From: Ophthalmolycus amberensis
Lineage: Eukaryota; Chordata; Actinopteri; Perciformes; Zoarcidae
Assembly (NCBI GenBank): GCA_024529925.1
Contig: JAFEUB010000731.1
Span: forward strand, 595,501-659,500
Reading direction: 5' to 3'
DNA length: 64,000 nucleotides
The notes under the pieces are model-generated. The model saw only the letters and a list, made by a program, of their open reading frames with translations. It had not been told where the DNA came from and searched no databases. Made by a program: the position numbers and the translations under genes. Below, piece by piece: positions 23,764 to 34,525 of the stretch. Within the stretch, counting starts at the first letter, position 1. Each line of letters opens with the position of its first letter.

Positions 23764-25144
23764 CAGGTAGTTCAGTCTGACATTACTTCATCTCTCACAC
23801 ACAAGACACATTGTGCAGCTGATCTGAGGCCTGTGTGAGTCCTACAGTCTGCAGGTCTTGACGGATGAGTTGTGCTGGTTACTGTAACCTGGTTCACAGT
23901 CAGCTCATTAGCCGAGTGCTCTGCTGCTAATCCGGGGGGGGGGGTACAAACTGGATGTTAATTAATCACAGACAGAGACGACCTGGCATGCAACTGCAGA
24001 CAAAAGCAGTGGTGAACGCTGCTGCAGTGTCGGGTTAACACTTGAGTGTTGTTTGTGCCGAACACAACAAGGGTTTCTGTGTTTCTGTGTTTCTGTGTTC
24101 GCTGAGGAGAAGATAAGAAGTAAACAAAGAAGGCAGCGGAGCGGCCGTGTGATCACAGGGAGCTTAAAGGAGAAGCTAGTTTCAACAAAAAGGGTGTGAT
24201 TGAAGCCTTTTAATTAGTCTTGATGAGAAAAGTAAAGTTGTAAAATAGATCCGCTAATAAAGATAATTCACTTTTTGTCAGGTTTTAAGGTGGATCTTAG
24301 ACTTGTTTTCCTTTTTTCCTAAAAAAGGTGGCCATCATGCGCCAAAATCCCATTTATTTCCACTGATATCGTATATACAGCACAGTGTCAACTAAACATG
24401 TAGGTGACAGCTAAATGAATCCTTGATTAGCCACCAGCTAAGCTAAGCACACCACATGTTTCATTATTCTTGATGAAATAAAGTTGTTGTTTTTCTCCTG
24501 GGTTCAGGGGTTGCTAGATTTAATGTCGTTGTGTGGTAACAAAAAAGCAAATTGATTTAGGTTTAAATATATATATATTATGTTTGTCAACTGACTTTCT
24601 TCTCTCTCTTCTTTGTTTTTGTCTATCTGATGAATTCAAGTTCAATATTTGCATTTTCTTTCGCTCTGTTTTTGTCTCATGGCTGTGCGTGGCTCTTTAG
24701 CTGTTAATGCTACACACAGCTAGTTGCTAATGTTAGCATAGCCTTTTTGCTAAAAAAAACGCAAACAGCTTCCTGCTGCTGCTCAAAATTACGTGATGAG
24801 AAACAAAACAACGAGCTGATGGACGCTAAAATGCTCTGAGGAACAGAGTGACCCCTCTCTCACATTACACTGAGTTATTTGATCCATAACTTGTGTGAAA
24901 TCTTCTCTTGAATGACACAACTTCTGCGCTTAAGTCATGCCACTGCAAAACACCTCAGCTCATCTGACAGAAAGAACATGAACACACCGTAAAAAGTAAA
25001 CACAGTGAACTAAATGGTAGAAAAGAGGTGGAGGCTGTGACAGAAAGTGGGGAGCTGTGTGTGTTCATCAGAGTAACAATGGCTCCCTCTTGAGGGTTCG
25101 GTGTGAAGGAAAGCAAAGAGGAACCAGAGAAAGGAGATTATCTT
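23764..25144. other. Gene-free stretch
   Basis: Contains a G-run at about 23935-23944, three tandem TTTCTGTG words near 24074-24097 and, at about 24775-24910, a segment sharing words (CAAAACAACGAGCTGATGGA, GCTAAAATGCTC) with the repeat pieces near 26760 and 30150. No coding region recognised. Confidence 0.5.
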
Positions 25145-25505
25145 CTTCTTTATTGTAAGCCTTCAAAAACACCACCTTTAGTTTTATGTCTTTAACCAAC
25201 GTCTTCATCATATATTCTCTTCCCATTCATATGCATATTACTGAAAATATTTCACCTACAGTGTATTCATACTCATACTACTGTCTATACTTGTATTTAT
25301 ACCTGCAAACCGCTGCACGTATGGTTCATATTGCATATATCTTAGTGTACTCGTATACTATCCCTCGTTTGTTCTATTACCACGATACATATGTACATTA
25401 CTCTGTACTTTACTGCTCTTTGCACTTCTGGTTGGATGCTAAACTGCATTTCGGTGTCTGTTTGTACTTTGTTCAATGACAATAAAGTTGAATCTTATCT
25501 AATCT
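25145..25505 (+). mobile_element. LINE 3' end (non-LTR retrotransposon tail)
   Basis: The segment ends with TTTGCACTTCTGGTTGGATG, CTAAACTGCATTTCGGTGTC and ACAATAAAGTTGAATCTTAT, then short ATCTTATCTAATCT tail repeats. This is the characteristic 3' terminus of an abundant fish non-LTR element of the jockey/CR1/L2 group. Only the tail is present, as expected for 5'-truncated LINE insertions. The family name is from memory. Confidence 0.65.
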
Positions 25506-25958
25506 GTACATCTAACTTAGTTTAGTATGTTTTACTGAGATAAATATGAACTGTTATTGTTTTGATCCTGTGTCATGCTTCAGTAACAGTTGCACGCTGT
25601 TTATCAGTTTGTTTTCGTTTGTGTTTCTGCCTGTTTATGTTAATTTATGTTTCATGTTGGATTTCATTTTGTTAATTTTTGGTGAATAGTTGTGGACAAG
25701 TGAGGTTGTTTTATGACCAAACCTAATCAATTATTAATAATTCTGAGTTGTTTTCTTCTTTATTTTACAGAAGCATGGTGAATGTCAACGTTTTCATAAT
25801 ATTAAGAGAGAATACAGATTTATCAACACAGAACATTTAAAGTATGTGAAAGTAAATGTTACTACTGTATCTGGAGAGCTGGTGTCTTTTTACTCTGTGG
25901 TTCACTGTGAACACCTGTACAAACACCTACATGTACAGTATCTGTTTGTGCAAATATA

Positions 25959-25962
<4 letters not shown>
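25506..25962. other. Gene-free stretch
   Basis: T-rich unique sequence between the LINE tail and the TG microsatellite; nothing recognised. Confidence 0.6.

Positions 25963-26022
<60 letters not shown>
25963..26022. repeat. (TG)30 microsatellite
   Basis: Uninterrupted 60-base TG run. The open frames that run through it (Val-Cys or Thr-His repeats) are artefacts of the repeat. Confidence 0.97.
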
Positions 26023-26024
<2 letters not shown>

Positions 26025-27142
26025 TGTGTTTAAAAGCACCTTTAGACATGAAACTTGTTTGGCAATAACCAAATATTAAACGAAGATGAATGTGTTGTTC
26101 ATTAGCAGGATACAGAAATAAAATACTGTCAGTGTAGAAACATGCAGCTTCCACAAAGTCATGAAGAGAGCAGGTCATCACACTTGTACACCAGAGGGCA
26201 GCAAATAACTGCATGTCAGTTTGAGAAAAAGCTTCACTGTACACACACTACTTTTTGTTTCTAATTCTTCTATTGCAGCAAGTTGGCTCCTACTATTATT
26301 ACTGCTGCTACTGCTGTTGTCCCTCTTACTGCTACTTTTCATCATATGCATTATAAAATGCAGAAAGAACACAGCAATAATAATCACAACAATAATATTC
26401 ATATATCCCTGCTTATTCAAACCTTTGTGGTCATTCATTGTTGCTCGCTGTACCTCTATTGGGCCTCGCTATCACCAAATGTAGCATGTCAGTGTTATGG
26501 TGTACTTGCTTGGCCCCCTTAACAGGAAGGTCAGAGGTCAGGAGGACTTGGAAGGTGGTAAAGATTCATTGTTTCGCTCAAGGAGGCAGAAGCTTGTCGA
26601 CTGTAAACAAACCAGTAAACCAAGACACAGCACCGGCTTGATGCTCACAGCCTGCTGCCATGACGTGAACACATGCAGTTCAGCCAAAGTATTCACAAAC
26701 CGTCAAGAGGATATAGCACGTCTAAACATACAGTACTTAAATTAATGTACTTTGTTACTTTCCTCCACGGTGGGTTGATCAGACCTCTTTTGCTAAAAAC
26801 AGCTGCCTGCTGGGGGTCTGTGTAAAACCAAAACAATAAGCTGAAAGATGCTAAAACGCTCCGTAGAGATGAGGGGAGTCTGGTGTTGGTTCATCACTAT
26901 GAGTGACAACTTACACGTCACAGATTTATTAGTTTGGTCTATATTTGCAGCCAGTGAAACCCCCCAAATACATTCTTAATTTGATGATCCCAAAAGGTGC
27001 CTGCAGTTCCCGCACAGTCCCACGGGCTGACTCTGCATTAATTATCCAGTCAGCTTGTCTCCACACGTTGAGACTCAGCGAAGCTTTGCAGGGAGCAGCT
27101 TTTTGCTCCGGCACTCACCAAAGCAAATGTCTTGACTGTCAA
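26023..27142. other. Gene-free stretch with dispersed-repeat piece
   Basis: A TTA/CTG-rich low-complexity segment lies at about 26285-26335. About 26752-26890 shares TACTTTCCTCCACGGTGGGT, TGATCAGA and CTGCCTGCTG words with 30150-30200, so the two are copies of one dispersed repeat. No gene. Confidence 0.5.
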
Positions 27143-27160
27143 CCCCCCCCCCCCCCCCCC
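27143..27160. repeat. C18 homopolymer
   Basis: Run of 18 cytosines; such runs are frequent assembly-error points. Confidence 0.95.
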
Positions 27161-29545
27161 AGTGCACGATGGCTGTTAACCCCCCGTGGATCAGCAGCTA
27201 CCACTCCCACACACACACACACATGCATACAAACGCACTCACAGAGCGGTTCCTCTTCTCGTTCCTCACGTTATGAAGAATTCCCTCCAGACACTCACGC
27301 ATTAACCAGCCGGGGAGTTGAATGTATGCATGGGCTGTAATTGGCGGATTATGAATTCCTACACACTGTGGCACTGTTGACTTTGCCATCTCTGATCCCC
27401 GAGTGTATTCGTTTGAAAGGCCTCTGTTTGTAGCCTTTTGGTGGTGGGGGGGGGACCACAGTTTAATGTGAGTCCTGCAGCCCCAGTCTGGTGAAATACA
27501 CACACATTATAATTGGGTCCTTTTACACAGTGATAAATTATGCATGAACTTAATGGTCGGGGTTTTGTGGCCCCTGCTGATATGGAAACTGCAACGGAAG
27601 AAATTTAAAATATATATACTTTAGGTCTGCATATTTATTATATGTGCATATGTGTTTCTGTGACCTCGTGATCGTTATAGATTTGTTTTAAACAAAGCAA
27701 GGTGACATTTTCCTTTCTCACTTTCATGTGTCAGCTTTAAACGTCGACGTGTTCCTGCACATGTCATTCATTTTTACACATTTACTGCACTTGGCGAATG
27801 AAGCCGTGCTGTTTCTGATCAGAGCCGACAGAGTTTCTGTCAAATCCGTCGAGATCAGAATAAAACTGCAGCTTCGTCGAGACAGACACAAGTTAGCAGT
27901 TGCAAATTATTAACTTTGTTGTCAATAAGATTTTGGGAACAAACTGCCTCCCCGACATGCCGACACATGCACACATTTTAAATGCAGCGTCGTCGCCACA
28001 AGCTGGGTGGAGAAACAACCGCCAGCTAAATGTCGGCTGTGACAAGTTTTTCTACTTTCTCAGCCACGTTGGCAGGAAACCAGCAATCATTTGGACGTTC
28101 TTTTTTACTTGTAAAAATTCATATCTGGCCGTTTAAAAAAAGTAAAACTGCATTTTGGGATTACGAGCTGAGCTTGATGGGAGAAAACAATCAGATCACA
28201 GGTCAAGTTCTAAGGCTCTTTTGGAAAAGTGTCTGACAAAACTCACTCATAAAGACACTTTCAACTCTAAGATACATAGTTCCCATATTCTGACTTCGGT
28301 CCAAAGCTTTAACAGTACACCGTGTGCCAACATTGAAAGTATACTGGGAGTGTCTTATTTGAGTTAAGTGCAGAATAAACGGATTCAAAGCCTCATAAAC
28401 AGTGTTGAAAAGTAGAAAGTTGTTATGGATGATTTATTTTAATGCATAAATACATGAGAAAGCAAATACATGTAAATCCTTAATCTGCATGTAATTGTGA
28501 TGCTGAAAGAGTTTTCGAGAATATGGGAATTTCTCTTTTACTGTTTGTACCAGAGACAAATTACAGTACAAACCGGTTTATATTTATGGATCAGACGGAG
28601 ACAAAGTGTCTTTTAAACCATTGCGTCGATGCTTAAAATGTTCAAACTATACTTCCACGCATGCTTTAAGCTCTACTGGTTTGAAATGTTACTGTTACTA
28701 AACTCTATTTGGAAAGTTTTGTAACATTTCAAAAGGAAAGATAAATGGCTTCTAGAGTAATCTTATAAAACCTTTGCGCTGCACTAATCCGAATCAATAT
28801 TTTGGTCTTAACAATGAATCATACGACTATGTATAATGTGAGCAGTTTGTCATCGTGACTCTGCAGTTCCTCTCAGCTCTACCGAGCATTTCAGCATCCT
28901 TCACCTCATTCTTTTGGTTTTACGGTCCACAACTTTCCTGTTTTGGTTCAGTTTTTACAGCCACACAATGAAACATACTGGACACTACCTGTCCAGCAAA
29001 CAACTGTCAGACAGATAAAGTCATCTGCTGAACATATAATAGTGATTCATTTAACAACTAAAGAGACATGTTTCCCACAGGAGTCGATGGAGAACAAAAC
29101 AGAGCTGAAAGAGTGAATATTGGACTTAAATCCGTCAGGTCGCCTACAAATGAATGCTAATATCACTCCATGTGTGTTGGATGTGGATATTACCCTCAGA
29201 CGACTGTAAATAATAGTAAAGTTAGAAAACGTGTCTCAGCTGTGATGGTTTCAGCACGTCAGACGACTGACTGAATGAAATTGACCCCGTGATTCACTTC
29301 CTGCTGTGAACTGCATGGTCTCTCTGTCTCTGTCTCTAATATCATCCATAACCTTTATTAAGGGGACCAAATGATTTACAGCAAATTATTATTGACATGC
29401 ACTGTGTTCTGCAATGAAGGTAAAAGAGAAGGTTTTATAAGGCTGCTGTTATAATTCCTGCTTCACCGGTTCGGACTTGAATACCTTTTTCAGTGGATGT
29501 GTTACCGGCTGCACTGTGCCAGCCACGGAGTGTTACCAACTACAC
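27161..29545. other. Gene-free stretch
   Basis: Short CA run at about 27209-27222. Homeodomain-type TAATTATCC and ATTATAATTGG words lie near 27037 and 27508. No coding region, RNA gene or named transposon recognised. Confidence 0.55.
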
Positions 29546-29565
29546 TCCCCCCCCCCCCCCCCTCC

Positions 29566-29615
<50 letters not shown>
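29546..29615. repeat. C-run followed by (CT)n
   Basis: A C homopolymer (about 17) passes through CCCCTCC into a CT run of about 22 units. The open frames across it (Ser-Leu or Arg-Glu repeats) are artefacts. Confidence 0.93.
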
Positions 29616-29618
<3 letters not shown>

Positions 29619-30149
29619 CCCAGTGAATGTGGGGAATGTCGTTACAGATGAGCTCGCCACCGATCCGGATTTACAATTAAACCAATTACTCGTGAGGTCA
29701 TGGGAAGTCCTCATCCTCCAAAGAGTCCCAAGCAGAGAATGAGACAATTATTTTGCAGGACAGTAAAAATAGGACAAAACCTGCAGCTTAGGTGAGTTTG
29801 TCTGCAGCTAGAATAAGAAACAAGTTCTATTTAACAACATGGAAAATATTATAAATGAAGAGAGAACAAGAAATTCATAAGAATTCAGGATTTGCTTCAG
29901 TTAGAGCGGTCATGTGAGTTACAGTAGGAGCGCTGGACTGTGAAGTGTGACGTTCACATGATTTGGATTGACCACACACACACTCACACACATTATCCTC
30001 ACAGACGTCTTTGTCTGAAAGCTTCAAAGGTAGAAAAAGATGAAATAAACACTTTGGTCGGGAAGTTTTCCCTCTAGTGTCACCATCGGGTCAACATTTA
30101 GATTTGTCCAATACTTTTATTTATGGCCAAACTAATGACATTCCCATTT
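29616..30149. other. Gene-free stretch
   Basis: Unique sequence with a short CACA run at about 29974-29990; nothing coding recognised. Confidence 0.5.
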
Positions 30150-30530
30150 GTTACTTTCCTCCATGGTGGGTTGATCAGAACTCAGCTGCCTGCTGATTGA
30201 ACCAAAACAGTAAAGTTGCAAATGCTGTAAAAGCAGTCGGCAACCAATCCTGAAGTACCTTAAACCTGCAGTCTCTCTGCTGACCAGCAGGGGGCGACTC
30301 CTCTGGTTGTATAGAAGTCTATGAGAAAATGACTCTACTTCTCTCTTGATTCATTACCTCAGTAAACATTGTAAACATGAGTTCATGGTCTCAATCTCTA
30401 GTTTCAAGTCTTCTTCAATACAGCATGATGTTCATTTAGTACATTATGGTCCATTTAGAGTCAGAGTATGATTCAGGGCGGGGCTTACTGTGATTGACAG
30501 GTTGCTTCCTCTACCAGAGCCATATACGGC
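30150..30530 (+). mobile_element. Dispersed fish repeat
   Basis: Contains TACTTTCCTCCATGGTGGGT (shared with 26755), CTGACCAGCAGGGGGCGACT, GTATAGAAGTCTATGAGAAA, CAATACAGCATGATGTTCAT and GGGCGGGGCTTACTGTGATT. I recognise this word series as a repeat that recurs across percomorph genomes, but I cannot assign a superfamily from sequence alone. Confidence 0.5.
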
Positions 30531-32277
30531 CTGAAAACTGCCCTTAAAAGAGCTAAAATAATCAATAATAAACTCGTATCCATGAATTAAAAGACTGTCC
30601 TAAAGTTTCATTTTATATTCAAAGATCTCAACACAGCACATTCTCTCAGTGAACCAGCTAATGAAGGTTTTGCTGCAGTCTACCGTCAAGATACAGAACC
30701 AACAAGTACCTTTCTCTTAGAAAATGATGTAAACATGTACCTATAGTTTGCCTTTTTATTTCCTATTTTCTTTATTGTTGTTAAACATAATGTAACATCC
30801 AAAATGGTTTCAAATGATCAATGCCCAGTGTCTGTTACCATGCTGCTAACCAACCAGGCAGGAACATGAGTGGTTTTGGGTCAGATATTTATATACACCC
30901 CTTGGAAGAATATTTTCTGTATGAATTTGCAAATACGCTTGTTAAAGTAAGGTAAAAAAAAATACAGTCTGGAGTGAAAATAGCAACTGAACTTTTCAAA
31001 CTGACCCTGCAGCACAGCACTGCCATTGGTGTAAAAACACAGAAACTGCTGTGGTTACGGTGCTGCACGACGATGTGTGATGATGCACAACGACTGTTTT
31101 GGCCAGTGAGACAATAGCAGTGTTGACAACGTATATTTAGAGGTGATGCTGGGTTTTTTTCCCTGATCTCTGGTGTGGATCGCTGCTGAAACAACACAGC
31201 GGCACTTCACAAAAACACTTTCTGCAGTGAACGCTGACTGCAGAAGAACATATTTCCCACTTCTTGCCAACAGGTCAATGTGTTGATAGGAAGTTTTTTT
31301 CTGCAAATGTATTCAGGGGAAGGTTTGCTGACCACGCTCTTTCTATTTCACCACAGAGGCACCGTGAACAGCACGGAGCAGATTGCCAAATCCTCAGCCT
31401 TCTTTATGTCGAGTCACAAAGTCATTTCTTCAATTAGGTGCACTTGAGGTATATTTCAGACTGAAAACAGGTCATATTGTGCACATAAAGACGAAGATCT
31501 ACCTGGAAGCTTTGAAGCTTTATACAATTCTACGCTAAATTAGCTGGTTTTGACTGAGGTGCTGACGATGCTCATGGGAGTGATATTAATTATCCTTGTT
31601 TTGATTTTGAGTTAAGTTGCTTGTCCTCCCCTCTCTCTGAATATGAACAGAAAAACATTCTTTTATACATGTGCAGGCCTTGGTTCAGAACTGAATTACA
31701 CGAATAATGAAGTGAAAACAAAATTGCCAATTCAGTCTCATAATGAGGCTGATGAATTATATTACAAGGAAAAGAACATTTATCACAAAAAGTTCAAGAA
31801 TATATCTCATTGTTAAGCAAATATTAGGTAAAACAAAAGACAAATAAAAAAGAGAAAATTTAAAGGAAATAGAACAGGTTTCTAACAACAGCAGTCTGGT
31901 TATTTTGTTGACTCTCTCTCAGTTTACATCCATGTCTCAGTGACCCTGAGGTCAAAAACAATGAACATACATAATGCATTTTCCTCTTTTTGACAAACCA
32001 ACAACTTGCGACAGGCCAGCAGACAAACACAACTCTCATGCTTGTTGTTGCTCGACTTCGCAGCCCATAATTTGGGGTTTTGAGTTACACTTTTGTCTCC
32101 GCGGAGTGAGCTCACAGCACCTGCTGGGGAGAGCATCAACACACTGTGGTGCAGGAAGTGCTTCATATAATGAGGCCGCTGGCTTTTGTTGCCGTGTTTG
32201 CTCAGTGACATCATGGTGGGTTATCAAGTGCATAATGGAGGTTTGTTTGTTGAGAGGGTGTACCGAGCACGTCGGCA
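30531..32277. other. Gene-free stretch
   Basis: A 173-codon plus frame (31974-32495) crosses the AAAG run and the start of the next tandem repeat and has no domain character, so it was not annotated. Nothing else recognised. Confidence 0.5.
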
Positions 32278-32298
32278 GAAAGAAAGAAAGAAAGAAAG
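32278..32298. repeat. (AAAG)n simple repeat
   Basis: Five AAAG units. Confidence 0.9.
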
Positions 32299-32396
32299 GT
32301 TTGGCTTCGTGTTTCGCAGCTTTCCTTCTCCTACGTGGATCCACTGATGGCTGGCTGGTCCATCACTTTGGTCCAGACTCAAATATCTCAACAACT

Positions 32397-33165
32397 AGTC
32401 GATGGATTGCCATGGCATTTTGTCATAGTCCTCGTGGTCCCCAGAGGATGAATGACTGTGGTGACCCCCTGACTTTTCCTCCAGCGCCAACATAAGGTTG
32501 ACATGTGTCGTTTTAAATTAATTATCTCAACATCTCTTGGATGGATTATTTTGACATTTTGTACAGTCATTCATGGTCCCCAGAGGATGAATCCTACTGA
32601 TTTTGGTGATCCCATAACTTTTCCTCTAGCAGCATGTGTGGCTTTTAATAGTATATATAACAACTCTTGGATAGATGACCATGACATGTGCTATAGGCAT
32701 TCATTGTGCTCATAGGATGAACCATAACAAATGTGATGATCTCCTAACCTTTCCTCTAGCGCCACATGCAGGTCTAAGTTTTCACTTAACCAGTTAAATA
32801 TCTCAACATCTACTGAATGGACTGGCACGGCGTATTGTACAGACATTCATGGTCCCAAGAAGATTAATCCTACTGTCTTTAGTGATACCATAATCGTTCC
32901 TCTAGCTCCACCATGAGGTTGACATGTGTGGCTTTTAATGATATATCTCAACAACCCTTGGATGGATTACTATGACATTTTATGTCGGTATTCATGGTGC
33001 TCATAGGATGAACAATAATAACTTTGGTGATCTCCTGTCTTTCCCTGTAGTGCCACATGTAGGTTTTACTTTTCACTTATCCAGGTAAATATCTCAACAA
33101 CTATTTGATGGATTGCCGCAAAAAAAATGTACACACATTCATGGTCCCCAGATTATAATATAATA
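32397..33165 (+). repeat. Six-unit tandem repeat of about 130-146 bp, two alternating types
   Basis: Units begin CTCAACAA or CTCAACATC at about 32397, 32526, 32657 (diverged), 32802, 32947 and 33093. Each carries a GGATGGATT-like word, then CATTCATGGT, then a CCTCTAGC-like word. Units 1, 2, 4 and 6 have the GGTCCCCAGAGGATGAATCC version (unit 6 partial). Units 3 and 5 have a GTGCTCATAGGATGAAC version followed by TTTTCACTTA and a CCAG-TAAATAT end. The unit is a familiar percomorph dispersed repeat. Confidence 0.75.
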
Positions 33166-33244
33166 TATTAATTTTCCTCGTAAAGTAGTAGGAACTGGAA
33201 TGGAAAGTATACCTAGTAAATTGTACTGAGAACTGTACATGAGT

Positions 33245-33385
33245 TCTAACTAAGATAGTAAGGATGCTAAACATTATACCTGCTGAACATCAGCATGTTA
33301 GCACTGTCATTGCACGCTGACGTTAGCATTTAGCAATTAGAGCAGCCTCACGGAGCTGTATGGCTGTAGACTCTTCTTTAAATTC
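33245..33385 (+). mobile_element. Dispersed GCTAACATTAGC-type repeat segment
   Basis: GCTAAACATTATACCTGCTG, AACATCAGCATGTTAGCACT, GCTGACGTTAGCATTTAGCA and GGAGCTGTATGGCTGTAGAC form a word series that commonly follows the preceding tandem unit in fish genomes. It is probably the tail of the same composite element. Confidence 0.5.
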
Positions 33386-33684
33386 AGAACAAAACAAGTA
33401 TTGAAAGTCTAATGTTGCCCTCTGCTCTTAGAGATATAGCTGCCTACTCTTGGTAGGATACTCTTCAAAGAATAGTTTCCCATTACTCTTAACTGATGTA
33501 TTCAGTGGTCCCTAGATACCCATCAAACTGTCTGATTGAACAGGAAATGAATACAGTCCGACCTATTGAGCTTGAATAATTCAGGCTTTCATTTGGGGAG
33601 ACCACTTGCAATCAATCAGTATAGCAGGACGGAAGGGACATCCCTATTATGAAATGCAAATTCCTGAAACTTCATTTGATTCGA

Positions 33685-33687
<3 letters not shown>

Positions 33688-33737
<50 letters not shown>
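33688..33737. repeat. (TG)25 microsatellite
   Basis: Uninterrupted TG run of 50 bases. Confidence 0.96.
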
Positions 33738-33740
<3 letters not shown>

Positions 33741-34339
33741 TTAATGTATCGCATGTTTGCTAACAGGCTAACTGAGAGCACCAACCTACTAAAACAGAGT
33801 CGCCATGATTAAAATGTCTCCCCATCCTTATCCAAGCTAGGATCCTATTATATAATCATGTAACCTCATTGTGTTTCCTGGTCAGCGAGCATCGCAACTG
33901 CAAGGGAGAGTGGATTTCCCTCCACTCTCGCCTCATTAGGATGCAAGTGGGGCTGAGGTCTCCGATGGATGTGAAGGCCTTTTGTTTGTGTCTGAGTTGG
34001 AGTAGGACCCATTTGTCCCGCTGTCTCAACAGGGACATGGGAGTTTAATAGCCGGAGGTTGACCTAGTTGCTTCGTCTAGCCCGCGTTTGTCTCCGAGAG
34101 CAAAACGTGGGGGTAGAGGGGAGCTCTGCCGTCCCCTGCTGAGTGATGGGACAGCTGAGGGCAACTGCATGGCAGCAAAACAAACCCCACATATTCTCAC
34201 TGCAGAAATAGAACGGCAGCATCCACGAAGGCACGCGCAGCAACTGATGCTAACAGGCGGGATGCTGCTGCAACTCTGCTCACTTTGCAAGCAATGGCAA
34301 ATCATCATACAAGAAACCCTGCAAAAATAGCCTGTTGGA
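33738..34339. other. Gene-free stretch
   Basis: Unique sequence; open frames of 80 and 113 codons on opposite strands overlap each other and show no motif. Confidence 0.5.
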
Positions 34340-34525
34340 ATATGGAATATTATATTCATAACTTCTTCATAGAACGGAAAAACCAAACATTGGCTCTATT
34401 GAGCCTTTTGTGTCTTTATATTAATTGAAGGCCGCCGTAGATCTCCGACACCCTTAGAAAGAGAGGAGTTACAGGAAGTGTATCTACAGCTATGCTACTA
34501 AATCCTACACACTGGACCTTTAAGA
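34340..34525. mobile_element. Dispersed fish repeat fragment
   Basis: Contains GGAATATTATATTC, GAAGGCCGCCGTAGATCTCC, and an AAATCCTACACACTGGACCT TTAA end. These words recur widely in percomorph DNA. The class is unknown to me. Confidence 0.4.

Noticed and set aside
25856..26244. Val-Cys and Thr-His repeat frames
   Set aside because: Direct translation of the TG microsatellite.
31974..32495. 173-codon plus frame
   Set aside because: It runs through an AAAG repeat and into a tandem repeat, and has no protein-like domain.
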